Assembly: GCA_021772705.1 (NCBI GenBank)
Contig: JAJFLN010000065.1
Span: forward strand, 1 to 5,479
DNA: 5,479 nt
Origin: Candidatus Cloacimonadota bacterium
GTDB taxonomy: Bacteria > Muiribacteriota > UBA6191 > JACPRK01
Direction of reading: 5' to 3'
The position numbers and the translations under genes are program-made. Under the pieces are notes generated by a model. It did not search any database and was not told where the DNA came from. It saw nothing but the letters and a program-made list of their open reading frames with translations. This document shows positions 1 through 5,407 of the stretch, one piece after another (position 1 is the stretch's first letter; each line of letters opens with the position of its first letter).

Positions 1-6
1 TACGAA

Positions 7-143
7 CGATAACAGATGCATGCACCAGACGATCTCATCTGTCACGCCGACTGCTGTCGCAGCCGACGCGCCAGACCGGTGCGACACCTCCGCTCCGCTC
101 CGGCATCACCCCTTGACCTCGCAGGTGATGCAGACGTTATCTG
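7..143. repeat. attC-like recombination site, copy 1
   Basis: The site is bounded by CGATAAC (7-13) and GTTATCTG (136-143). Inside these, TGCAT-CACC (17-26, with one extra G at 22) is complementary to GGTGATGCA (124-132), so the ends form an imperfect palindrome with a single bulged base. The interior 26-124 is about 96% identical (4 mismatches in 99) to 1862-1960 in copy 2. An inner hairpin CGACTGC/GCAGCCG (48-54, 59-65) has one A-C mismatch. AAC/GTT cores, one bulged base, compensatory arms and a length near 130 bases fit the longer attC (59-base-element) sites of chromosomal integrons. The site lies about 170 bases beyond the stop of the minus-strand gene pair, where a cassette attC is expected. 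A non-integron palindromic repeat is the main alternative. Confidence 0.62.
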
Positions 144-316
144 GGTTCGTCCTGGCCCCAAAGCAGCATCTCAGCAATGCAACCGCTTTACATCAAGACC
201 GCACACGTCGAATCGCAGACATCGATAGACCACGGCACGGCCCGATTCACGTCATTGACTCCCATTCGCATCTCAGGCATTCGTGATTCACATACGAACG
301 CGGCCTGCCTTTCTCT
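144..316. other. Gene-free spacer between repeat copy 1 and the gene pair
   Basis: This is the 3' flank of the minus-strand operon. I see no strong GC-rich hairpin followed by a T run on the minus strand, so no intrinsic terminator can be called. Short open frames here run through the repeat and have no ribosome binding site. Confidence 0.5.
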
Positions 317-739
317 CTACGCCGCATCTGCCTTCCTTCTCTCATTCTCGAAGGCACTCCGAATGGTCGAACTGAAAGGACACGTCAACTTCAGTCGAAT
401 GAGCTCAGACAGAGACACGCCCTCCCCCTTCGCCTCTCGCTTCAACGCCGCATGAAGACTCTTCGGCACCACAACAGTAAGCCGACCTGACAAGGCTTCA
501 CTTTCGGCCTCGAATTCGGCCGCTTCCTTCCGCTGGAGCTGTCTGAACATGTCTTGAAGCTTTCCAAACAGCTTCCCCTCAGCCACCCTCCTCCGATCCT
601 CCTTCCGGCGGCACAACTGCTGAAGCCTACCGTGCATCCCAAAGAACATTTCCGAGAACTCAGCAGCCTCTACGCCACGTTGTATGGCAGAGCGAGCCTC
701 CGCCAATATCTCCTCTTCGAGCTTAGAACGACTCGCCAT
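317..739 (-). CDS. Ribbon-helix-helix (HicB/Arc-like) protein with N-terminal helical extension; putative antitoxin
   Basis: The protein has 140 residues. Residues about 85-118 read GRLTVVVPKSLHAALK, then a Gly-containing turn, then GVSLSELIRLKL. That is a beta strand followed by two helices, typical of ribbon-helix-helix DNA-binding domains such as the C-terminal part of HicB-type antitoxins. These dimerise and bind operator DNA through the paired strands. Residues 1-80 are charged and probably helical, with an aromatic patch FSEMFFGMHG at 28-37; I recall similar extensions in RHH proteins of Planctomycetes but cannot verify this here. ATG at 739 was chosen because GAGGAGG lies 8 bases upstream; the longer reading back to 829 overlaps the upstream gene and has an unlikely composition. 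It is the second gene of an operon, 13 bases after the upstream stop, which suggests coupled translation. By analogy it may autoregulate. The role as antitoxin is inferred. Confidence 0.8.
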   Translation of the reverse strand: MASRSKLEEEILAEARSAIQRGVEAAEFSEMFFGMHGRLQQLCRRKEDRRRVAEGKLFGKLQDMFRQLQRKEAAEFEAESEALSGRLTVVVPKSLHAALKREAKGEGVSLSELIRLKLTCPFSSTIRSAFENERRKADAA

Positions 740-747
740 CCCGCTCG

Positions 748-754
748 CCTCCTC
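748..754 (-). promoter_or_regulatory. Ribosome binding site of the RHH gene, overlapping the upstream stop codon
   Basis: On the minus strand GAGGAGG ends 8 bases before ATG 739, and its first bases overlap the TGA (753-755) of the upstream gene. This fixes the start of the RHH gene at 739 and implies translational coupling of the pair. Confidence 0.75.
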
Positions 755-1079
755 AGATGATCCTGACCTCGACGTTTCGCCGGATTTCCACATACAGCGC
801 TTCCTGTCGCGTCCTGCTCTTGAAGGCATCCAAGACGGACAACAGTCGTTGCAGCCCCTCAGGACCCTCGACGGCGACTACGTACCTGATACTCACGTCG
901 TCTACGCGCTCACCCGATGCCATTTGCCACGCACCTCGTACTCTACCCTCCTGAGAGAACCCTCCGAACTCTGCGAACAACTCTTGCTCGAGCTCACGTA
1001 TCTCGTGTTCCAACGATGCTCCATCGTTGTCCTGGACCGGCACCAAGAAGGCAACAGGTGTTCTACTCTCCTCCGCCAC
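753..1079 (-). CDS. Small conserved-looking protein with FGGFS/GAW pattern, partner of the RHH protein
   Basis: This 108-residue soluble protein has no signal peptide or membrane segment. Visible landmarks are FLVPVQDNDG (11-20), an acidic helix LEHEIRELEQELFAEFGGFS (23-42), GRVRGAWQ (45-52), a D-rich turn leading into the strand IRYVVAV (64-70), and a C-terminal LYVEIRRNVEVR (95-106). I recall small uncharacterised proteins with the same order (VPV-DN-G, FGG, G-W, Y-V-V), but I know no assigned function or family name. The pattern suggests an alpha/beta fold of roughly ferredoxin-like size. The start is GTG at 1079, with GGAGGA 4 bases upstream. It is the first gene of a two-gene operon with the RHH gene 13 bases downstream, so it could be the toxin or effector half of an addiction module, or a co-regulator. 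The function is unknown. Confidence 0.75.
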   Translation of the reverse strand: MAEESRTPVAFLVPVQDNDGASLEHEIRELEQELFAEFGGFSQEGRVRGAWQMASGERVDDVSIRYVVAVEGPEGLQRLLSVLDAFKSRTRQEALYVEIRRNVEVRII

Positions 1080-1083
1080 AGGA

Positions 1084-1089
1084 TCCTCC
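1084..1089 (-). promoter_or_regulatory. Ribosome binding site supporting the GTG start at 1079
   Basis: On the minus strand GGAGGA lies 4 bases (TCCT) before GTG 1079. The spacing is slightly short but usable, and no competing ATG with a better site was seen nearby. Confidence 0.6.
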
Positions 1090-1433
1090 AGCTCTCAATA
1101 CCTTCCCCAGAGTCCTTCCTCCTTGTCCCAACTCCCAGATGCCGTAAGCCGCTAATCGCCTTGAAGATCAGGATACCACGATATACACCACCATGCCACT
1201 CCAATTGTCTACATGGTGTGGACTCAGCGTCGCTCCGTAGACAGTTCGCACCGAGCCAACGACCGCTCAACTCCAGCGACCTGCACCCCAACCTCTCGTG
1301 GTGCTGAATCGCGTCGCTTCTACGTAGCCCTGCAAGCAAGCCAAGCCTCACTCCTGCTCTCCCGCCACCAGTCCCGGACCTGGTCGACAGCCTCGTTACG
1401 CGTCCACGACGGCCGAGAAACCCACTCGCTCTC

Positions 1434-1672
1434 TCCGACAGGAACTCCGGCGCTTGAGCCGCTCCACAGGTACCGTCATCCCCGACGGCGACCTTCCGGC
1501 ACGCAGAGTGAGCGCACCGTGAAATGGGGCTCCATCGCGGGAACCTGGCGACGAAGAGATGGCTCGGACGCTGCAAGTAGCAATGAACACACGATCTCCT
1601 CCAGGTGAGTCCCGCGAAGCTGAAAACATGTCATGCCCGGATGCTGCGCCTTCCGCCGGAGTTCCTGTCGGA
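1434..1672. repeat. Perfect 19-base inverted repeat with a 201-base interior
   Basis: TCCGACAGGAACTCCGGCG at 1434-1452 is the exact reverse complement of 1654-1672. The match stops abruptly on both sides, giving a 239-base segment with 19-base inverted ends. There is no transposase frame inside and I see no target-site duplication in the flanks. It could be a small non-autonomous element, the relic of an inverted duplication, or an RNA-forming structure. Confidence 0.55.
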
Positions 1673-1682
1673 AGGACTCCGG
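1649..1682. repeat. Two interleaved 7-base inverted repeats (alternative hairpins)
   Basis: CCTTCCG (1649-1655) pairs with CGGAAGG (1669-1675), and the immediately adjacent CCGGAGT (1656-1662) pairs with ACTCCGG (1676-1682). The order is A, B, loop, A', B', so the two stems cannot nest and would be mutually exclusive or pseudoknotted. An outer pair GATGCT/AGCATC (1640-1645, 1693-1698) encloses them. The left part overlaps the 19-base repeat arm at 1654-1672. Confidence 0.45.
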
Positions 1683-1841
1683 GCCTTGCCAGAGCATCTA
1701 CAGCACAGCTGAGTTATGGCCAAGCCGAAGTTCTGATGTCATCAACGAAGGACAGACAACGCTGCACACCGAAGCCGCAGTCTTAGCACTCTTCCGCAGT
1801 ATCGCAGCTCCCATGGCCGTCAACGTCCCAACGTCCTCACC

Positions 1842-1980
1842 CAGATAACAGGAGAATGCAGCAGACGATCTCATCTGTCACGCCGGCTGCTGACGCAGCC
1901 GACGCGCCAGACCGGGGCGACACCTCCGCTGCGCTCCGGCATCACCCCTTGACCTCGCAGCTGATTCTTGACGTTATCGA
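1842..1980. repeat. attC-like recombination site, copy 2
   Basis: The core boxes are CAGATAAC (1842-1849) and GTTATCGA (1973-1980). The arms GAAT-CAGC (1854-1862, extra G at 1858) and GCTGATTC (1960-1967) are complementary. They differ in sequence from the arms of copy 1 while keeping the same geometry and the same bulged G. The interior 1862-1960 is nearly identical to copy 1. An inner hairpin CGGCTGC-TGAC-GCAGCCG (1884-1901) is perfect. The site follows the stop of the minus-strand membrane-protein gene by about 125 bases, as an attC would if cassettes read right to left. Confidence 0.65.
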
Positions 1981-2104
1981 CCCTTGCTGCCAGAGCCTAT
2001 CCTAAGACGCTGATATCGTTGCTTCATCGGCACCGGAACTTTGCCTAACCCCCTCGCCGCAACCCTAGCTCGAACAGCCCGATAGATGGCCCGAAGCAAC
2101 AGTT

Positions 2105-3310
2105 CTACTTCCTTGCTTGCACCACAGGCTCGGCTCCCAGTTTCGCACAATAGCTCATTCGGAGTATCGATACGTCGCGAGCAACCCAATACAGCATCGC
2201 TATCAACGTCACCCAAAATCCAGCAGCAACTCCCACATACCCGCAAGGCCATGCGTGAAAACCCAACGTGCGGTACGCTAGAACTCCATAGCCGACCACA
2301 GGTACCCCAACGGTCAACACTCGATCATACGCCAACGCACCTGGCGACACCAACAGCGGCAACCAGGGCAACACCTGCGCATCGACCGCATCAGCTGAAA
2401 GCAAGTGCCTCGCATGGCACACATGATGATGCTGAAACAACGCCAGCCCAAGGAGTGCCAACGGCACTACGATCAACAGCTTTAGGCCCGCAACTCCCAC
2501 AGCCACTCCTACGAATTGGAAAGCCTTGCTTCGATCGCCCTCACGAAGGACTTTGGCAAGCTCGTCCTTCACCTCGGCAACCGTTCTATGCTGGATGGAG
2601 TAGTAACTGTCGGCTAGAGGCCCATTGCTGAAGAAACTCCGCAAGAAGTCACGGCCGTCACGCCCTGCTGAGGTCGTAGGGAATGACACCTTTCCGAATT
2701 GATACCACTGGCCTCTCAGCGGTGCGTCACGATCGTGTTCTGGAACTGTGAACTCCTGCTTAGAACCCGTCGGCAGCGTACAGGTGAACCGTACTTTGAC
2801 ATTGTACGGAATAGAGAGACTCTCCGGAACGAGGACCGTTATCGAATCTACCGACGTCAGGACTGGCCGTTTCGTCGTCCCAATCTTGTTCTTTTGCCTA
2901 GTTAGCGCCCCGACGAGAGACTGCTGCTCAAAACGGAATGCCGTGAGAAGGACCGGATCTGTGAGATCAGGGTGATTAACTAGGGAACCGATGGGTAGGA
3001 CCGCATACGGACTCCCAATGGACTCGGCTCCGGGAGGGGACTGGGCAACTCTTGTTTCATTGAGGGCTGCGTCAGGAAAGACCTCGCGAAGAGCGGAAAA
3101 GAGGCTGCCTGTGCGATACTCCTTCGCGTGCTGTGTGTGTTGAGCGCGCCAGAAATCGCTTAAGAGGCGTTCCAAGCGCTGCAGAGCCAACAATCGCTCG
3201 AGAGCAGGACTGCTCAACGCGAACGCGTACAGCAAGACGGCAACAGAGGTTACAGCAAGTGTCCTGTGGAGCGAACGAGCCGTGCGTATCGCTTCCCCAA
3301 ACGCAGTCAT
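2105..3310 (-). CDS. Unrecognised multi-pass membrane protein with large extracytoplasmic domain
   Basis: This 401-residue protein has a hydrophobic segment near residues 17-35 (TLAVTSVAVLLYAFAL) preceded by Arg/His, so the N-terminus is probably cytoplasmic. A long polar region at about 38-262 follows and includes strand-rich stretches (SITVLVPESLSIPYNVKVRF at 156-175, then QEFTVPEHD). A helical stretch HRTVAEVKDELAKVLREGDR (241-260) leads into a hydrophobic cluster: about 264-293, 313-329, 331-348 and 357-377. The tail is short and ends in basic residues. I do not recognise the family and assign no function; a sensor or envelope-stress role is only a guess from the layout. The start is ATG 3310, because an in-frame TAA lies just upstream (3320-3322). 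There is no Shine-Dalgarno at normal spacing, which fits the leaderless promoter arrangement listed separately. It is the only gene in its cassette-like unit. Confidence 0.75.
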   Translation of the reverse strand: MTAFGEAIRTARSLHRTLAVTSVAVLLYAFALSSPALERLLALQRLERLLSDFWRAQHTQHAKEYRTGSLFSALREVFPDAALNETRVAQSPPGAESIGSPYAVLPIGSLVNHPDLTDPVLLTAFRFEQQSLVGALTRQKNKIGTTKRPVLTSVDSITVLVPESLSIPYNVKVRFTCTLPTGSKQEFTVPEHDRDAPLRGQWYQFGKVSFPTTSAGRDGRDFLRSFFSNGPLADSYYSIQHRTVAEVKDELAKVLREGDRSKAFQFVGVAVGVAGLKLLIVVPLALLGLALFQHHHVCHARHLLSADAVDAQVLPWLPLLVSPGALAYDRVLTVGVPVVGYGVLAYRTLGFHAWPCGYVGVAAGFWVTLIAMLYWVARDVSILRMSYCAKLGAEPVVQARK

Positions 3311-3318
3311 CGCGGCAG

Positions 3319-3347
3319 TTTATGACTGGGAAGCCTCCTCGTGTCAA
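3319..3347 (-). promoter_or_regulatory. Sigma-70-like promoter for the membrane-protein gene, predicting a leaderless mRNA
   Basis: On the minus strand a consensus -35 TTGACA (3342-3347) is separated by 17 bases from CATAAA (3319-3324), a 4/6 match to the -10 consensus. Transcription would start near 3310-3312, at or within two bases of the ATG at 3310. This explains the missing ribosome binding site. GAGGAGG between the two boxes is too far upstream to serve and would not be transcribed. Confidence 0.5.
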
Positions 3348-3536
3348 GATAAGACATAAGGCTGGACGCTTCAGCCGCCTCGGCCAAGAGACCGCGATCG
3401 GAGTGAGGCACCCCACCCAGTCACACCGCCCAGGATTGCAGCGTCAGACGCCTCACAGGACCAGGGTGAAATGGGCTGCAGGAGTACGGATCGACAGGCG
3501 AATCACAAAAGCTCTGGGGAGCGTCTACCATCCCAA
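3348..3536. other. Gene-free spacer with a possible decayed repeat fragment
   Basis: No gene is supported here. Bases 3431-3455 (CAGGA, GCAGC, AGACGCCTCA in order) resemble the left arm of repeat copy 3 at 3546-3569 apart from small indels, but no matching right arm or GTT core follows. It may be a remnant of an older site. Confidence 0.3.
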
Positions 3537-3665
3537 GGTCGACAACAGGAGAACGCAGCAGACGCCTCATCTGGCAGTCATTCCCCTTGCGCGTCACTCC
3601 CGCCAGACCGGTTGACGGATTCGCCATCACCCTTGACCCCGCCGTTGATGCCACACGCTATCGAC
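3537..3665. repeat. Degenerate attC-like site, copy 3
   Basis: The left part (AACAGGAGAACGCAGCAGACG, in two pieces from 3544) matches the left arm of copy 2 almost base for base. The middle keeps CGCCAGACCGG and the right part keeps CATCACCC-TTGACC and TATCGAC. However, the right core reads GCTATCG (3657-3663) instead of GTTATCG, and the right arm (GTTGATGCC at 3644-3652) no longer complements the left arm. It therefore looks like a mutated or mosaic site, probably a poor recombination substrate. The bases after it (TATCGAC-CTTGCT) resemble those after copy 2. Confidence 0.5.
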
Positions 3666-4006
3666 TCTTGCTCTACCGGCTACATCGCGACACGATCCGT
3701 CCGCGAAAGTTGTCTTGCCTCGTCCGCTTGCGCTGCGCGTCCAATGCGCCGCTACGCAGTGTCTCACCCTGCAGCTGTCACAGACTGGGCGTGGCTAGAG
3801 CAGCTATAGCTTCGGGGATTCCAAGTAGCGTCACCAACCGACATCCTCAGCTAGACAACTCCTCACCCCAGTACTTGCTGCACTCGGACAGATACCCCTC
3901 CTCACGTCCAACCGATGCCCCTCACGCCCTCCGCCCTCTCCTCCCACCTACGTTGACGTGATACACTGCATCAGATGGGAGAGGTGACCGTGAGGTACCA
4001 CAGGAA
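3666..4006. other. Gene-free region upstream of the AbiTii-nucleosidase gene
   Basis: No coding region is supported on either strand; the open frames continue out of the repeat and lack start signals. It contains a 10-base palindrome AGCTATAGCT (3802-3811). A weak extended -10 candidate TG-A-TACACT (3959-3967) would give a leader of about 33 bases for the plus-strand gene but has no -35 partner at normal spacing; TTGACG at 3953-3958 is too close to serve. Confidence 0.4.
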
Positions 4007-5407
4007 GTGAAGACGGCGGCGCAGAGGTTCGAGGAGTTGCGGATCCGGTGCAATGACACCGGCGTGTCCGTTTCCACTCTGCTGCGTGACGCATTGGACT
4101 TGGCCGCCTTGGTGGGTGACTCCGAGGCACGCGGCTGGATAGAGAGGGAGCTTCTAGGTTACGAGGATATCTCAGAGATTCCAAAGTATCGGAAACTCAC
4201 GGGACCCGCGATCGTCCTAGATGAACGTTTCGGATGGATACCACTCCGACCCACCACACCCGAGCAAACCGACTTGATGACATCGGCCCCCTGCGGAACA
4301 GCGATCGATGAGCTTGAATCACTCTTGACGGAGAGCGGTCAGCCCCACGCCGAGTTTCATATAACCATGAACAAGGGGCTGCAACGGGCACTAAATGAGT
4401 CACTCAATCTCACGACCGAGTACCGACAGATTCTCCAGCGAAGCGCTTTGGCGCGAGTGCTTCACGCGGTTCGCAACAAACTTCTCCAATGGGCCATACA
4501 GCACAGACACCACGAAGCTACTCTGCTGCTGCAGGAACAGGCGCCTGCAGCTTCCGAAGATGCCACTACGTTCACAGCCCAACCCTCGTCGCAGCGCAAC
4601 CTGGCAGACTCCGCTGCTGCTGAGTCACCACTAGCCGAATTGTTGCGACATCTCACGAAACTGCTCCACTGGCTTGCTAAGGCGTGTGTCGCTTTGGCTG
4701 GCAAGCTTGGCCGTACGAGCGTCGCCTCCACTGGACCGACAGATAGGAGCCACTCCATCAGCGATGCCTCTTTGCTGAGCAGTGGCGACGAAGAGCCGGC
4801 ACATGCCACGAATGGGACGGACGCGAGTGACGGATCCCATGAGGCAGCAACGATGAACGAACCCTATGCTTGCGCAATCTTCGTGACCGCATTGGAGCTG
4901 GAGTACCAAGCCATTCGGAATCATTTCCCCGGACTGCAAAGAACGGTAGATGCTCACGGGACCGTCTTCGAGGAAGGCAGGTTTACTGGCAACACTCGCG
5001 AATGGAACATCGTTCTAGTGAGGGGCGGCGTAGGAAACGTGGACGTGGCAACGGCGGTCGCATCGGCAATTGGGAGGTACTCTCCGGACGTAATGATGTT
5101 CGTGGGTGTCGCTGGCGGAGTCAAGGACGTCGCCATCGGGGACATTGTGGTGGCAAGTGACGCGTACTACTATGAGTCAACGAAGTCCGTTGAAAGGGAG
5201 CTAGCTCGTTCACGCTCATCGAGTTCTTCACACTCGCTCGTGCAGTTGGCTCAAGCGGAAGCAAGCAGCGACGAATGGCGCGACCGCATTCCAACGTCCG
5301 CTGGACCCAAGGACAATGCAAAGGTTGTGGTCGGGCCAAGGGTCTGGATGCGCTACGGATCAAGCGACGGCAGCTTCTTTCCAGTCGGCCTCCCGGATCT
5401 CGGCTGA
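4007..5407 (+). CDS. AbiTii-domain / MTA-SAH-nucleosidase-like (PNP superfamily) fusion, probably 3'-truncated; putative abortive-infection effector
   Basis: This 466-residue protein has three parts. Residues about 4-175 match my memory of the AbiTii family of abortive-infection proteins: CNDTGVSVSTLLRDALDLA (15-33), GDSEARGWIERELLGYE (37-53) and IPKYRKLTGP (58-67). Residues 176-282 are a Ser/Ala/Thr/Asp-rich linker interrupted by an amphipathic helix at 208-235. From 286 a nucleosidase/phosphorylase fold begins: AIFVTALELEYQAI (290-303, with the early Glu typical of MTA/SAH nucleosidases), VRGGVGNVDVATA (338-350), then VGVAGGVKDVAIGDIVVAS (366-384). PNP-superfamily domains remove or transfer purine bases, and some act as nucleotide-depleting effectors in phage defence. 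The domain ends after KVVVGP (439-444) with 22 unrelated residues, so the C-terminal VEMEG-type substrate motif and catalytic Asp region are absent. The start is GTG 4007, since no other start codon lies before the in-frame stop at 3959; GAGG lies 11 bases upstream. It is probably inactive as a nucleosidase. Confidence 0.8.
   Translation: MKTAAQRFEELRIRCNDTGVSVSTLLRDALDLAALVGDSEARGWIERELLGYEDISEIPKYRKLTGPAIVLDERFGWIPLRPTTPEQTDLMTSAPCGTAIDELESLLTESGQPHAEFHITMNKGLQRALNESLNLTTEYRQILQRSALARVLHAVRNKLLQWAIQHRHHEATLLLQEQAPAASEDATTFTAQPSSQRNLADSAAAESPLAELLRHLTKLLHWLAKACVALAGKLGRTSVASTGPTDRSHSISDASLLSSGDEEPAHATNGTDASDGSHEAATMNEPYACAIFVTALELEYQAIRNHFPGLQRTVDAHGTVFEEGRFTGNTREWNIVLVRGGVGNVDVATAVASAIGRYSPDVMMFVGVAGGVKDVAIGDIVVASDAYYYESTKSVERELARSRSSSSSHSLVQLAQAEASSDEWRDRIPTSAGPKDNAKVVVGPRVWMRYGSSDGSFFPVGLPDLG

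Larger units (their letters stand above)
1090..1838. other. Gene-free region upstream of the FGG/RHH pair
   Basis: Open frames exist on both strands, but they overlap one another, lack ribosome binding sites, and are rich in Arg, Ser and Cys, as expected of shadow frames in GC-rich DNA. I see no recognisable domain. The stretch may hold the 5' leader of the operon and the decayed remains of older genes. It contains a 7-base inverted repeat CACCATG/CATGGTG (1189-1195, 1212-1218) about 110 bases before the GTG start, plus the inverted repeats listed separately. No convincing sigma-70 promoter was found for the gene pair; TAGACA at 1206-1211 (minus strand) has no good -10 partner. Confidence 0.5.
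136..1849. mobile_element. Putative integron gene cassette 1 (addiction-like gene pair)
   Basis: This segment lies between the inner boundaries of repeat copies 1 and 2. Its two ends are perfect inverted matches over 11 bases: GTTATCTGGGT at 136-146 and ACCCAGATAAC at 1839-1849. In integrons a cassette excises as a circle, so its two core boxes pair with each other even when the neighbouring cassette has a different core; copy 2 has GTTATCGA on its other side, as that model predicts. Cargo is the minus-strand gene pair at 317-1079 plus a long gene-free stretch. At 1.7 kb it is larger than most cassettes. Excision is inferred, not shown. Confidence 0.5.
1973..3546. mobile_element. Putative integron gene cassette 2 (membrane-protein cargo)
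   Basis: This segment runs from the right core of copy 2 to the left core of copy 3. Its ends, GTTATCGACC (1973-1982) and GGTCGACAAC (3537-3546), are inverted matches at 9 of 10 positions, as expected for a cassette whose own cores pair when circular. It carries a single minus-strand gene (2105-3310) with its own promoter-like sequence. The one end mismatch and the degenerate copy 3 suggest it may be mobilised poorly now. Confidence 0.45.

Noticed and set aside
7..143. CRISPR or simple IS-end interpretation of the repeats
   Set aside because: The copies are more than 1.5 kb apart with genes between them, are long imperfect palindromes rather than short direct repeats, and no transposase or cas gene is present.
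740..829. Longer start for the RHH protein at 829, adding 30 residues
   Set aside because: It would overlap the end of the upstream gene by 77 bases, has no ribosome binding site, and the extra residues are Arg/Ser/Cys-rich unlike the rest; ATG 739 has an ideal GAGGAGG.
684..1307. 207-codon plus-strand open frame
   Set aside because: It is antisense to both operon genes, has no start signal, and shows no domain-like pattern.
902..1576. 224-codon minus-strand open frame
   Set aside because: It overlaps the better-supported 753-1079 gene in another frame, has no ribosome binding site, and its Arg/Ser/Gly/Cys-rich composition is typical of a shadow frame in GC-rich DNA.
1476..1697. 73-codon minus-strand frame upstream of the operon
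   Set aside because: No Shine-Dalgarno precedes its ATG, it runs through the inverted-repeat arm at 1654-1672, and no family is recognisable; a small real gene cannot be fully excluded.
1616..1720. Additional attC site around the 1640-1698 palindrome
   Set aside because: An AAC-like left core and GTTATGG right core are present, but they do not pair with the ends of either neighbouring segment, and the arms do not resemble copies 1-3.
2086..2631. 181-codon plus-strand frame
   Set aside because: It is antisense to the membrane-protein gene, with low-complexity Thr/Pro/Arg/His composition.
3587..3961. 124-codon plus-strand frame
   Set aside because: It starts inside repeat copy 3 and has no ribosome binding site or recognisable domain.
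3953..3967. TTGACG plus TACACT as a promoter for the AbiTii fusion gene
   Set aside because: The two boxes are only three bases apart, so they cannot act as a -35/-10 pair; only a weak extended -10 reading remains.
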